NCBI RefSeq assembly: GCF_000315485.1
Contig: NZ_JH992941.1
Location: 806,001-870,000 of the forward strand
Direction of reading: 5' to 3'
DNA from: Bacteroides oleiciplenus YIT 12058
Lineage (GTDB): Bacteria > Bacteroidota > Bacteroidia > Bacteroidales > Bacteroidaceae
DNA length: 64,000 nucleotides
Shown: positions 16,684-27,006 of the stretch, one piece after another
How positions within the stretch are numbered: position 1 is the first letter of the stretch
Layout of the letters: each line of letters opens with the position of its first letter
Notes under the pieces: generated by a model
What the model was told of the DNA's origin: nothing
Databases searched by the model: none
What the model saw: the letters and a program-made list of their open reading frames with translations, nothing else
Translations under genes and position numbers: made by a program

Positions 16684-17319
16684 ATGGGAAAAATCAAACA
16701 AGGAGCTTTCGGCGAATTCACTGGAAAAGTAGGAAATTTGGTAGGTTGCACCTGGAAAGGTGTGCCTTACATGAGAACCCGTCCTGCACACATGACCAAT
16801 CCACGTACTGAGAAACAACAAGGACAACGCAGTAAATTTCAGGTAGCGCTCAACTTCCTCAGAACAATTACTCCTTTTTTACGTATCGGATACCGGGAAT
16901 TTGCGGAAAGACAGACAGCCTTCAACGCCGCCATGTCCTATGTAATGAAAAACGCCTTGACGGACAGCGTTCAGGGATTAGTGATAGACCCTAATAAAGT
17001 ATTGGTATCGCACGGAAGCCTGACACAAGCTTTTAACGCAGCAGTGACAGCAGAAGAAGACAAAGCCCTTTTCACCTGGCTGGACAACAGCGGACAGGGA
17101 AACGCCATGGCTACGGATGCAGCCATGTTATTGGTGTACAACAGAGAGAAAAATTTGGCAGTTTATAATACAGCTGCTGCCATGCGCACAGATAGCAAAG
17201 CCGAACTGCAATTGCCTAAAGACTGGAAGAGCGATACATTGATTGCCTACCTGGGCTTTTGCAGCGCAACTGACGAAAGCGTAGCTAATAGTGTATGCCT
17301 GCCACTTACCGTTTCATGA
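16684..17319 (+). CDS. DUF6266 family protein
   Basis: A 211-residue protein of a family common in Bacteroidota with no assigned function. The hallmark N-terminus is clear: MGKIKQGAFGEFTGKVGNLV, then CTWKGVPYMRTRP and NPRTEKQQGQRSKF. There is no signal peptide. The N-terminal 60 residues are basic, and the C-terminal part, about 90-210, looks beta-rich with a repeated AFNAAV-type pattern. Its last 14 bp overlap the convergent AlkD-like gene, so the two transcripts are partly antisense. The 11-bp repeat array about 250 bp upstream is an odd companion. The family resembles phage or mobile-element genes in its scattered distribution, but nothing phage-like lies next to it here. Confidence 0.8.
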   Translation: MGKIKQGAFGEFTGKVGNLVGCTWKGVPYMRTRPAHMTNPRTEKQQGQRSKFQVALNFLRTITPFLRIGYREFAERQTAFNAAMSYVMKNALTDSVQGLVIDPNKVLVSHGSLTQAFNAAVTAEEDKALFTWLDNSGQGNAMATDAAMLLVYNREKNLAVYNTAAAMRTDSKAELQLPKDWKSDTLIAYLGFCSATDESVANSVCLPLTVS

Positions 17320-18016
17320 ACTCTTTCCGTTCATCCTCCGGAAACTTCTCTATCGCATAGCGCAACGTAGTGCGGGGCATCGTCTTACAGTACTTTTCAA
17401 GGAATTGTACCAGCAAGTCCTTGTCCCGCTTTCCCATCTCACGTAGCATCCAGCCCACGGCCTTTTGCATCAGGTCGTGCTTATGATAAAGCAACCGTTC
17501 GGACAGAGCCAATATATCGATGAAATCGTTGTTTTTGATTAATGTATAGGTAGATACGACCGCAATGCGCTGGTCCCAAAGCAAATCGCTATCAGCCAGA
17601 CAATAGAGAACATCACGTGGGTTATCCTTGAGATATTCGCCCACAATGCCCGGAGCTGACAAGTCCACAAGATCCCAGTTATTGATACGGGCGGTTTGAG
17701 TCAGATAGAAATCGAATATTTCTTTTTTTCCGCTTTCATCGCACTTCTTGAAACGCTCCACCAACATCAGCAAGGCACAGAGGCGGCACTCGTGCCATTC
17801 ACTTTGCAGCAATTCAGTCATCACTTCAAAAGGCGCATCTTTATGGCGCTTTGCCACGATACGAGTGTTGGGGACCACAATACCGAGGAATTTATCACCT
17901 TCACCGTATTGCCCCTTTCCGGTTTTAAAGAAATTGGGGAGATATGCCCGCTTCACAGGGTCAATGTATTGCTCCAGCTCTTGCTGGATTTCTTTTGCTT
18001 TTTGCTTATCTTTCAT
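17306..18016 (-). CDS. AlkD-like DNA alkylation repair protein (HEAT-repeat glycosylase family)
   Basis: A 236-residue all-helical protein of the DNA alkylation repair family, whose members remove or recognise alkylated bases through HEAT-like repeats in the cytoplasm. Family segments seen are FFKTGKGQYGEGDKFLGI, the NNWDLVDLSAPGIVG block, a DLLWDQRIAVVSTY block, and the C-terminal MQKAVGWMLREMGKRD followed by MPRTTLRYAIEKFP. The NNWDLVD block carries the Trp and Asp expected near the active site. Single gene, convergent with and overlapping the DUF6266 gene by 14 bp. It is not next to other repair genes. The exact base substrate cannot be told from sequence. Confidence 0.88.
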   Translation of the reverse strand: MKDKQKAKEIQQELEQYIDPVKRAYLPNFFKTGKGQYGEGDKFLGIVVPNTRIVAKRHKDAPFEVMTELLQSEWHECRLCALLMLVERFKKCDESGKKEIFDFYLTQTARINNWDLVDLSAPGIVGEYLKDNPRDVLYCLADSDLLWDQRIAVVSTYTLIKNNDFIDILALSERLLYHKHDLMQKAVGWMLREMGKRDKDLLVQFLEKYCKTMPRTTLRYAIEKFPEDERKEFMKR

Positions 18017-18031
18017 GAGTTACTGAATACA

Positions 18032-18103
18032 AATTACACGAATTACGCAAAGATACTCTTTACTTCATAAAACATGAAGAAGACTCGCATAATTCGTGCA
18101 ATT
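18032..18103. repeat. Imperfect 17-bp inverted repeat in the alkD leader region
   Basis: AATTACACGAATTACGC (18032-18048) pairs with GCATAATTCGTGCAATT (18087-18103) at 15 of 17 positions, with 38 nt between. It lies between the start of the AlkD-like gene and the end of the GH43 gene and could be a terminator for an incoming transcript or an intergenic repeat. Confidence 0.6.
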
Positions 18104-18126
18104 CATATTTTGGAAAAACAAATATT

Positions 18127-19107
18127 CTACTTCCGGTGCTGGTTAGTACGGGATATTCTGGGCACGATATGCTCCTTACTTATTCTCATCCGGTCTACCC
18201 CTCTTACTCTTTTAAAGTAAACATCACCTATATACATGGCTCGGGGATGAATGTTTCTCTTATCCTTATGGGCATGATAAACAATACGCAATTTACCATC
18301 TTTATCCGTAAAAAGCGCATTATGCCCTATTCCTACCAGACCTTTTGCATTCTGCAACAAGGGGTTTTCATCATATTTGATCCATTTTCCCATAATGTCA
18401 GTAGCAGTAACACAACCGATTCCATAGTCCTGACATGCAAAGCTGTTAGCCGAGTAAGTCATGTAGTAGCATCCCTCGTGCTTGATAACGAAAGGTCCCT
18501 CGTTAACACCTCCGCACGTATTCTCCCAAGGTTGGGAAGTTTTAATGCAGTGATGCAGTGTTTTTTCTTTCAAGGTTACCAAGTCTTTTTCAAGCTCAGC
18601 TACCCACACATTCAACCCATCATTGAAACGGACAAAGAAAAGATAAGCTTTGCCATCGTCATCTATGAAAAGTGTATGGTCTATTGCTTTCTCATCCAGC
18701 ATCGGCTTTTTCTCCACTTGCCTGAAAGGTCCCAACGGAGAATCGGACATAGCCACACAAATACGCTCGTCACCCGAATAGTACATGTAGAATTTATCAT
18801 TCACCTTGTAGACTTCAGGGGCCCAGAACCAAGTCTCACCATAAACATCTTCTTTATGCAGAGCCAAGTGTCGTTTACCTCCTCCCGGAACTTCCCAATA
18901 TTCCAGATCGGTAGAGACCAGGGCCTCAATACCATCAAAGGAAGAAGTTCCATAGGCATAATAGAGTCCATCGTAGTAGAAGATGAAAGGATCGGCAAAA
19001 AGTACCTGTTCTACTTCCGGAGCATTCCGGGTAGTCTGTGCCTTAGCAACATAGCCTCCTGCAAGCATGCTCAAAATAATATAACATATAAATCTTATAT
19101 TCTTCAT
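18127..19107 (-). CDS. GH43-family glycoside hydrolase
   Basis: GH43 enzymes are five-bladed beta-propellers acting on alpha-L-arabinofuranosides or beta-D-xylosides. The 326-residue protein has a signal peptide from MKNIRFICYIILSMLAGG and all three expected acidic residues: the base Asp in FADPFIF, the pKa-modulating Asp in AIDHTLFID, and the acid Glu in VNEGPFV. The start at 19107 begins the signal peptide; an in-frame start 27 codons upstream would put it out of place and overlap the epimerase gene. It follows the aldose 1-epimerase gene by 31 bp in the same direction and is probably in one operon with it. It is intact, unlike the GH43 stub at 20266-20466. Confidence 0.85.
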   Translation of the reverse strand: MKNIRFICYIILSMLAGGYVAKAQTTRNAPEVEQVLFADPFIFYYDGLYYAYGTSSFDGIEALVSTDLEYWEVPGGGKRHLALHKEDVYGETWFWAPEVYKVNDKFYMYYSGDERICVAMSDSPLGPFRQVEKKPMLDEKAIDHTLFIDDDGKAYLFFVRFNDGLNVWVAELEKDLVTLKEKTLHHCIKTSQPWENTCGGVNEGPFVIKHEGCYYMTYSANSFACQDYGIGCVTATDIMGKWIKYDENPLLQNAKGLVGIGHNALFTDKDGKLRIVYHAHKDKRNIHPRAMYIGDVYFKRVRGVDRMRISKEHIVPRISRTNQHRK

Positions 19108-19138
19108 AATTCTTTTATTATCAAATGTACACAGTAAT

Positions 19139-20269
19139 TTATTTACGTACGGAGAATTTATAAATACATTCTGTATTATACTTCTCACCCGGCCTCAACA
19201 CAGCCGATGGCCACTCGGGTTTATTGGGAGTATCGGGATATTTATCCGTCTCCAGACAAACTGCGGCACGGAAATTATACACTATGCCTTTCTTTCCGGT
19301 CAGCGTCCCATTCAGAAAGTTTCCGCAATAAACCTGAATACCCGGTTCGTTGGTATAAACATCCAATATAATACCCGTTGCGGGAGATTCAAGTGTAGCG
19401 CAGGAGCGAGTGATATCTCCCTTTGTGTTCAGCACCCAGTTATGATCGATACCATTTCCTTTTTTCAATTGTTCGAAATTCTGGTTTATGCGGCTGCCAA
19501 TCGTTGCAGGAGTCCTGAAATCCATAGGGGTTCCGTCCACCATTGCCAGTTCACCAATGGTCATAAACGTACTGTCCACCGGAGTATAATAATCAGCATT
19601 TACAGTTAACAAATAATCCGAATTATTCTTAGAGGGATTGCCGTCAAGATTGAAGTAAGAGTGGTTAGTCATATTAACAATAGTCGGTTTATCTGTCTCA
19701 GCTTCATATCTGATATTAATTGCATTGTTATCTGTCAGCTTCATGGTCACCTTGCAATTCAGATTACCAGGGAATCCCTCCTCACCATCTTTTGACAGGT
19801 AAGTCAATTCCAACTCCTTATCATTCTTTTGTATACCATTGAAAATACGATATTGAAAACCTCTCGGACCACCGTGCAGGCAATGCCCGTAATTATTCTG
19901 CAACAACTGGTATTCTATGCCATCCAAAACAAAACGCCCCTGATTAATACGATTAGCATAACGCCCTATGGTCGCACCAAAGTCAGAAGGAAATCTCAGA
20001 TAGTCCTGTATAGAATCAAATCCCAATACGACATCACGCATCACACCCTCCTTGTCCGGTACCAGCACAGAAACGATACGCCCTCCGAAGTTAGTGACAC
20101 ATACCTCCATGCCATTCTTATTTTTCAGAATAAATAGATTTATTTTCTTTCCATTCACTTCTGTCTGAAAGTGGCTCCGTTTCAGGCCCGATGCCGTCAA
20201 ATCTTCTTTTTGACCTGTAGTGCATGCAACCATTAAGGCTACACACCCCCAAAAAACTAATTTCTTCAT
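19139..20269 (-). CDS. Aldose 1-epimerase (mutarotase), exported lipoprotein
   Basis: Interconverts the alpha and beta anomers of aldoses such as galactose or arabinose, here outside the cytoplasm. The 376-residue protein has a lipoprotein signal (MKKLVFWGCVALMVACTTG) with Cys16 as the likely lipidated residue. GalM family motifs include FGATIGRYANRINQGRF, the HGGPRGFQYR stretch with a catalytic His, NHSYFNLDG with the second His, and DHNW. The start codon overlaps the stop of the truncated GH43 stub (ATGA overlap), so the two were once translationally coupled. Next to a GH43 and a sugar-sensing regulator, it likely helps process sugars released by those enzymes. Confidence 0.88.
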   Translation of the reverse strand: MKKLVFWGCVALMVACTTGQKEDLTASGLKRSHFQTEVNGKKINLFILKNKNGMEVCVTNFGGRIVSVLVPDKEGVMRDVVLGFDSIQDYLRFPSDFGATIGRYANRINQGRFVLDGIEYQLLQNNYGHCLHGGPRGFQYRIFNGIQKNDKELELTYLSKDGEEGFPGNLNCKVTMKLTDNNAINIRYEAETDKPTIVNMTNHSYFNLDGNPSKNNSDYLLTVNADYYTPVDSTFMTIGELAMVDGTPMDFRTPATIGSRINQNFEQLKKGNGIDHNWVLNTKGDITRSCATLESPATGIILDVYTNEPGIQVYCGNFLNGTLTGKKGIVYNFRAAVCLETDKYPDTPNKPEWPSAVLRPGEKYNTECIYKFSVRK

Positions 20270-20466
20270 GGCCTCTCACATTGTTTAGCATAGCAGAAGT
20301 AATCGCTGTTTATACGTATCACATCCACATCGGGCACATCAGCAAAAATAAAAGGGTTCGTAAATGTATCTGTCTCCTTGTTTACTTCTACTTTCCTTTT
20401 TGTATTTGCACAACCAGTCATAACAAACAACATCGTACAAATCAGCCATAAGCATAATTTTTTCAT
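20266..20466 (-). pseudogene. Truncated GH43 lipoprotein (N-terminal stub of 66 residues)
   Basis: The stub has a lipoprotein signal (MKKLCLWLICTMLFVMTGC) and then TNPFIFADVPDVDVIRINSD. This matches the start of a GH43 catalytic domain, where the family usually reads TNPIIYADYPDPDVIRV, including the catalytic-base Asp. After DYF the reading turns into a short unrelated tail (CYAKQCERP) and stops; at least 250 residues of propeller are missing. The aldose 1-epimerase start overlaps the stop, so an internal deletion that removed the rest of the enzyme and joined the stub to the epimerase gene is the likely cause. No function is expected. Confidence 0.75.
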
Positions 20467-20879
20467 TGGTTTTTATTTTTTTATTATTGATTATTTCATT
20501 TCTTCAAATAAGCTTTTCATTTCTTCCAGTTATCAAAACACACGTTCCCAATCTATACCTTCTTTACTTCATCTAAAACCTACTACCCCCAAAAATAAAC
20601 CCATAAAATCTTGCCTGGTTGATATCGCAAATGTATGCAGGTTTTTAGCTAAATCATTAACACTTTAACACCAAAAAATAGCTTTTTTCCATCCTTTTAC
20701 TTTATTCTATCAAATTCATTTTCAATGTTATTCGCTTTCACAACAATTCTATTCTGCCTTTTTTAGCACTATTCTCTCATAATTCATTATATGTACAATT
20801 TCAATGCATTAATTCTATTCGATTCATAAAATATATGGCTCAATTTCTATAAATTTGCGTAACGAAAAAACTTATATCT
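20467..20879. other. 413-bp divergent intergenic region
   Basis: AT-rich region between the GH43 stub/epimerase/GH43 operon (leftward) and the hybrid sensor gene (rightward). It should contain promoters for both. TAAATTTG at 20850-20857 is a candidate -7 element for the sensor gene, 23 bp before its ATG; no strong -33 element is visible. No gene is supported. Confidence 0.6.
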
Positions 20880-23800
20880 ATGAAGTACATCACATTTTTA
20901 CTACTGTTCTCAATGCTTTGTCTTGAAAATGCCATTTCGACCACTTACTCCTTCAAGCATTATAACATTAATTCTAAGCTATCCCAGAATACTGTTATGA
21001 GCATCTTTCAGGATAGCAAAGGTTTTATCTGGTTGGGAACCAAAAACGGATTAAACCGGTTTGATGGTTATGACTTCAAAGTCTACCAGCGAGGCAGTTC
21101 ATCCAAAGATTAAAAAAACAGTATGATCTACTCCATTGCCGAAGATTCGGATAAAACTCTTTGGATTGCCACCGACAAAGGAATCTTCCTCTATAATCCC
21201 TTCACTGAGAATTTCTCTAGTTTCAATGCGAAAACCGAAAACCAAAAAGGAATTGAAGGTAGCGTCAATAAAATCATTATTGATAAAGAGAATAACAGAA
21301 TATGGATTTTGGCAGGACCGGATTTGTTCCTTTATCAGATAAAAGAAGATAAACTATATCGAATAAGTGACAAGTTCGGGGCACATAATGCACATAATCC
21401 CTCCGCGCTATACATTGACAATAATGGAGTGGCATATATTGGTTTCCCAAGAGCCGGCATTTTCAGTTATAATGCCGAAACAGAAAAGATAACCTTTATA
21501 CATAAAAGCAATGATACACCGACTGCCATCAGCGATTACAAAAACGATTCTATCCTTTTAGGTACCATGAACAGAGGACTTTATGTAATCAATAAAACTG
21601 CCGGTACTTCAAGAAAGGTAAGCATCAACGAGAATATCGATCCAAAGATTATAGATTCGAATTTATTCGTAAGGGACATTAAACGGATATCCGAATCAGA
21701 ATACTGGATTGGGACAGAAAGCGGTATATACATTCTGAATGGCGACATCAAACAACATATTACCCATGAAGTTTTTAACAACCAGTCACTTTCGGACAAT
21801 GCCATATATTCTATTTTCAAAGATAGAGAGGGCGGAATATGGATAGGCAGTTATTTCGGTGGCGTAGACTATATTCCGCCGCATTATTCTTATTTTGAGA
21901 ATTTCTATCCCATAGCATATAAAAATTCAGTCAGCGGCAATCGGGTCAGAGAATTTGTCAGCGATGAACGCGGCAATTTATGGATAGCAACGGAAGATAA
22001 TGGGCTGAACTATTACGACATAAGCAACAGCACTTTCACTCACATATCCACCCATACCAAGCCACTGAATATTTCTTTTACGAATATTCAGTGCCTGAAT
22101 CTATCACAGGATAAACTGTGGATCGGCACTTTCAGCAAAGGAATCGACGTATTGGACTTGAAAACCAAACAATACAAACATTACGAAAAAACCGACCAAC
22201 CCAATTCTATTGATAATAATGATATATTTGCTATCTATACCGACAAGAGAAACACAATATGGATATGCTCAAGCAGCGGCATATACACCTATGTGCCTGA
22301 GCTTGATGGTTTCAAGGTCTTTGATAAAATCAGAGGGACATTTATCAGTGATATATTAGAGGATAAGAACGGATATATTTGGTTTACCACTTACAACAGA
22401 GGAGCTATCAGATATAACCCTAAAGACGAAAAGATCAAAGAATTCCGGTACGACGAGGAGAATCCTTATAGCCTCTGTTACGACCGCATCACCTGTATCT
22501 TCGAGGACAGCAAGCAATATCTGTGGTTTGGCTCTGAAGACGGCGGTTTCTGCCGGTATGATGATACTACCGAAAGCTTTACTCGCGTCACAACCCAACA
22601 TGGTCTCCCCAGTAACGTTATTTATACAATTGTGGAAGATGACAACCACCATCTCTGGCTAAGTACCAATAACGGCCTAGTAGACTTTAATCCGAAAACA
22701 ATGACAGTCGAAGCCCTGTATAACCTGACTAACGGGCTACAAAGCAAACAATTTAACTATAACTCGGGTATCAAGACTCAGGATGGCACACTTTATTTTG
22801 GAAGTATAAATGGATTCGTCGCATTCAATCCTAAAAACTTCCGCCCTAACAAGAATAAATATTCTGTTGTCCTGACCGGGTTTTATATTTTCAACAAGGA
22901 AGTCAAGGTGGATAGCATTAAACCTATTCTGGATAAGGCAATGCCTTATGCGGAAGCCATCCGGCTTAACTATGACCAAGCCACTTTCAGTTTCAGTTTC
23001 TCCTCATTAAACTATTCGACCGAAAGAAACGGGAAATATGCTTACCAGTTGGAAGGAATCGACCCTAAATGGAACTATGTAGACAATATCACCCGGATAT
23101 CTTACAACAGTATACCACCAGGTAATTACACTTTCCGCATTAAATATTCCAAAGATGGACATGAATGGAACAAAGAAGAGACTCAAATCAAGATTAACAT
23201 AATTCCTCCATTATGGCAAACTACCTGGGCTTATGCGTTGTATGCCGTCATTATTATCAGTATCCTCTTCATCATACTGCGGTTCTATGCAAATAAAAAG
23301 AAAAAGCAAGTAGAAGAAAAGATGGCACATCAAGAGCAAATGAGAAAAGAAGAAATTTATAAGGCAAAAATAGACTTCTTCACAAATATTGCACACGAGA
23401 TACGAACACCGATTACTTTGATAAAGGCACCACTCGACTATATTCTGAGCTCTCAACCTAACGAACAGGAAATAAAAGAGAATCTAACAACGATGGAAAG
23501 AAATACAGACCGACTATTGGTTTTGGTTAACCAACTGCTCGATTTCCGGAAAATAGAGTCAAAAGCATTCACTTTATCGCTAAAAATGAAAAACATAAAT
23601 GCCATAGTGATTAATACATATAATCGTTTTATGCCAATTGCCAGACAAAAGCATCTGGACATGACGCTAGAATGTCCAGAACAGACCATTATTGCATTTG
23701 TCGATGAAGAAGCCATCACTAAAGTATGCAGTAATCTTTTTAATAACGCCATCAAGTATTCTTCTACTTATATCAAAGTCATACTCTCGGTTAATGAAGA

Positions 23801-24908
23801 AACACATTGTTTTGGGATAACGGTGAAGAACGACGGAAAACCCATTCCGGCAGATATGAGAGAAAGTATCTTTGAAGCTTTCTTCCAGATAAGAGATACT
23901 AATCAACCTGTACAACCGGGATCAGGAATCGGACTCACACTAGCAACTTCATTGGTGCAACTGCACAATGGGAAGCTATATCTTGACGAAGAGGCTAAAG
24001 ACACTTCATTCGTTGTACAGATACCTACCAACATCTCTGCTGATGCACAGACCACTGACACCACTCCACCGATAGCAGAGAGTATCAAGGAAGAAAAAGA
24101 GGAATCATTCCTGATGTCAGATACTTCATCCTCTACTAAAGGAACCGTGCTCATCGTGGAAGACAATGAAGAACTACAAACATTCCTTAGTAACCAATTA
24201 AGTAAATACTACCGGGTATTCAAAACAGGAAATGGAATAGAAGCATTAGATATATTGAAGACTGAAATCATCAGCCTCATTATTTCAGACGTTATGATGC
24301 CTCTGATGGATGGATTAGAACTATGCAAAACGATTAAAACAAACTTGGAAACATGCCATATACCCTTCATCATGCTAACAGCCAAAACAACTCTGGGTAA
24401 TAAGATCGAAGGACTGAAAATCGGTGCTGACGCCTACATTGAGAAACCTTTTGCTATGCCACACCTATTGGTACAAATAGAAAACTTACTGGAAAGTAGA
24501 ATGAAACTCAGACAAAATTTTGCCAATAGCCCCTACATCGCCACCAGTACTATGGCACAAAATAAGGCCGATGAAAAGTTTCTGAACAAGATGACGGATA
24601 TCATCAAGCAAAATATAGAAAATGAAAATTTCAACGTAGATAACCTGGCTGAAGAAATGCATATGAGTCGCACCAACCTGCATAGAAAAATCAAAGGAAT
24701 TACAGAAATGACTCCCGGTGACTTTATACGCATCATACGATTAAAAAGAGCAGCCGAACTTTTATCAGAAGGCAATTATCAAATCAGCGAAATATGTATG
24801 CTTATAGGAATCCGTTCTCTATCTTACTTTTCCAAAACTTTTCAGAGACAATTCGGAATATTGCCAAAAGACTTCATAAAGAGTCATGGAAAAGCCCCGC
24901 AACAATAA
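20880..24908 (+). pseudogene. Hybrid two-component system (HTCS) sensor/regulator, split by an in-frame stop
   Basis: HTCS proteins sense glycan fragments in the periplasm and activate a nearby PUL. The first 77 codons (20880-21110) encode a signal peptide and the start of a Reg_prop propeller ([20 protein letters not shown]), then TAA at 21111-21113. The same frame resumes at once, with ATG at 21123, for 1261 residues: propeller repeats, a Y_Y_Y domain, a TM helix (about residue 705), HisKA with His758 in NIAHEIRTPIT, HATPase (GSGIGLTLA), a receiver with Asp1056 in ISDVMMPLMDG, and an AraC HTH. All later motifs look intact. TAAAAAAAC could be a one-base change from TTA. Without the signal peptide the sensor should not reach the periplasm. 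Confidence 0.85.
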
Positions 24909-24938
24909 AAGTAAGCAAAAAATCAAGTAAAAGAACAA

Positions 24939-24962
24939 GAGGGTATCCTTTCGGATACCCTC
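24939..24962 (+). terminator. Hairpin terminator after the hybrid sensor gene
   Basis: GAGGGTATCC (24939-24948) and GGATACCCTC (24953-24962) form a perfect 10-bp stem with a 4-nt TTTC loop, followed by CTGTTTGTTG. It lies 31 bp after the sensor stop and separates it from the convergent GH43-like gene, so it may serve both strands. Confidence 0.82.
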
Positions 24963-25058
24963 CTGTTTGTTGTCAAAGCACGTATTTACTATTAATCTGG
25001 AAAACTATAGCAAGCGTGAACTTCGTCAGATTTCAAAACTTGACAAACTATTATTATT

Positions 25059-27005
25059 TCATTTTGAAGGTGAAATCAAACGAACGCGCATCTCCACTTG
25101 CTGGAGATTAGGATTCACTTCTTCGTAGGGTGCCATGTCGATGACAGGTGAACCATCGAAACGGAAGTGAACGGGACATACACTGGTATGACGTGGTCGA
25201 TGCCCACTGTGATAGACATTGTACAAATCTCCATACTCATCCCTGACAAATGAATTATGTCCGGGACCAACTTGGGAAACCGGTGAACCGTTGTTCATCC
25301 AGGGACGTGGCGAGTTGCTCCAGGATGCTGGATCCAGCAGGTTGCTGCCTTTGCGGGCTGTGAGCATGCCTACCTCGTAATTGCCTCCGGTAACGCCTCC
25401 ACCGGAATATACCATGTAGATATTGTCGTCTTTACTTTCCAGCACAAAAGGACCTTCAGCTAGTTGCAAGGGTCTGATGCAGAACGACCAGCTATAGGCT
25501 TCAGAACCGATGACAGACGGAGTGCTTGTCAACTTCCAGGGCTCTTTCGGGTCAACCGTGGCGATGCGTAGCACAGGGCCCGGGTCTACGTCCTTTCCGT
25601 TCACGAAGCACTTCTTCCGGTCCGACCAGCAGACATAAGACTTTCCGCCATCTTCAATGTAGGTCATGTCCAGTGATAATCCTTCTGTCTTTCCATCCGT
25701 ATAGATAGGACTTCCGTCGGATTTCACCACACGGATGGGGGTACTCCAGTCCTCCGGTTTCATAGGGTCACCATTCTCCTTTAGCTGCATCATATAGGCC
25801 TGAACACCTTTGTCTCCCTTAATGATGGCAAGCAACATATAGAGACGCGAGCCGATGACGTGCAGTTCCGGTGCCCAATGAGGCCCTTCTCCTTGAATCA
25901 GAACAGCCTCTTTCCAACGATGGTTAGCATCAGTCAGACCATCCAGAGTGTCCGAGCAGCGGATGGGGATGCGGTTCCACTCTACCTCGTAAGTAGATAC
26001 CATGTAGTATTTACCTTGATAGTACAAGATATTGGGGTCAGCGCAATTCGACATTGATACCGGATAGTTGAATGAATATTGGAATATCTTTCCACGGACA
26101 GCATAGGTGCCGGAAGTGGCCGAAGTAAGACTTTTCAGATCCTCTTCATTCCATATCACCCGTTTCTCCGCCCGGCTTCCGTCACTATAGAGCAAGGTTG
26201 CCCGCTTCTTCCGGATATCAGAAATGACGGACGGTGAGACCGGAACGGACATCTCCAACGGTAAGACACCCACATTGACAATCCGTCCCAGTTTGTTTTT
26301 CAGATACTTGCCTTCTTCTACGGTCAGTGCGAGCGAATTGCCGAAACAGGCATTGAGGAAATTGCGCTGATTCCCGGTAATCTTTTCCTGTACTCCGTCC
26401 AGCTTAGGAACTGCTTTTACCGGAGAGAACCGGAGAAAGTCTGCCGTATGGCTCTGAAAGACTTTCCCTTTTATCATCCACCGCACGCGATATTTTCCCA
26501 CTGCCTCATCATATTCGCAAGAGACCGCCTCCAACATTTCGCTGACCGGCAAGCGGCACAACTGCTCCGGTTCATAATGCACCAAGTCGCGGCTCTTGAT
26601 GAAAAGGAAAGAGCCGGTAGCTGAAACATCTGATATACCGTTTTGATCAGTACGAAGTGCCACCACACCGAATCCGCCCTCTTTCATCCGGAATAAATAG
26701 GGGGCTGTAAGGGTTTTCATCACTCCTGGTATCTTTTGTTCCTCCGTAAGTCCCGGCTCATTATCGACCTTGCGGAGGGCCATTACGCAGGCATCGTTAT
26801 TCAACGCCACGTAATGCCGTCCATCTTCGCTATAGCCCAAATGAAGTGCATTGCCCAACTTTGTGGCTACCTTTGTGCGTGTATAGCAAACTACCCGGGG
26901 GGCTTCACCGGCGTTTGCCTGCGCACCATTTTCTTGCGCAACCATCCCTTTCGGAAGAATTATGGAAAGGAATAGAAAAAATGAAATGTAATACAGTCTT
27001 TTCAT
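25059..27005 (-). CDS. GH43-like enzyme with an N-terminal accessory propeller
   Basis: A 648-residue exported protein (signal peptide MKRLYYISFFLFLSIILPKGM, cleaved near residue 23). The first 210 residues look like a beta-propeller half (LGNALHLGYSEDGRHYVAL, LFIKSRDLVHYE). Residues about 250-320 contain a Big-type Ig segment (TSGTYAVRGKI), and about 325-630 form a GH43-type catalytic propeller. The three expected acids are visible: Asp in CADPNILYYQGKYYMV, Asp in GLSLDMTYIEDGG, and Glu in LAEGPFVL. It is the last gene of PUL A, 108 bp after the DUF1735 gene; that gap carries a perfect inverted repeat and a direct repeat. The likely substrate is an arabinose- or xylose-containing glycan; the exact linkage is unknown. 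Confidence 0.78.
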   Translation of the reverse strand: MKRLYYISFFLFLSIILPKGMVAQENGAQANAGEAPRVVCYTRTKVATKLGNALHLGYSEDGRHYVALNNDACVMALRKVDNEPGLTEEQKIPGVMKTLTAPYLFRMKEGGFGVVALRTDQNGISDVSATGSFLFIKSRDLVHYEPEQLCRLPVSEMLEAVSCEYDEAVGKYRVRWMIKGKVFQSHTADFLRFSPVKAVPKLDGVQEKITGNQRNFLNACFGNSLALTVEEGKYLKNKLGRIVNVGVLPLEMSVPVSPSVISDIRKKRATLLYSDGSRAEKRVIWNEEDLKSLTSATSGTYAVRGKIFQYSFNYPVSMSNCADPNILYYQGKYYMVSTYEVEWNRIPIRCSDTLDGLTDANHRWKEAVLIQGEGPHWAPELHVIGSRLYMLLAIIKGDKGVQAYMMQLKENGDPMKPEDWSTPIRVVKSDGSPIYTDGKTEGLSLDMTYIEDGGKSYVCWSDRKKCFVNGKDVDPGPVLRIATVDPKEPWKLTSTPSVIGSEAYSWSFCIRPLQLAEGPFVLESKDDNIYMVYSGGGVTGGNYEVGMLTARKGSNLLDPASWSNSPRPWMNNGSPVSQVGPGHNSFVRDEYGDLYNVYHSGHRPRHTSVCPVHFRFDGSPVIDMAPYEEVNPNLQQVEMRVRLISPSK

Positions 27006-27006
27006 A

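Noticed and set aside
18032..18103. A regulatory hairpin of the AlkD-like gene.
   Set aside because: It could as well be a common intergenic repeat or terminator; the arms mismatch at 2 of 17 positions and the loop is long, so no regulatory claim is made.
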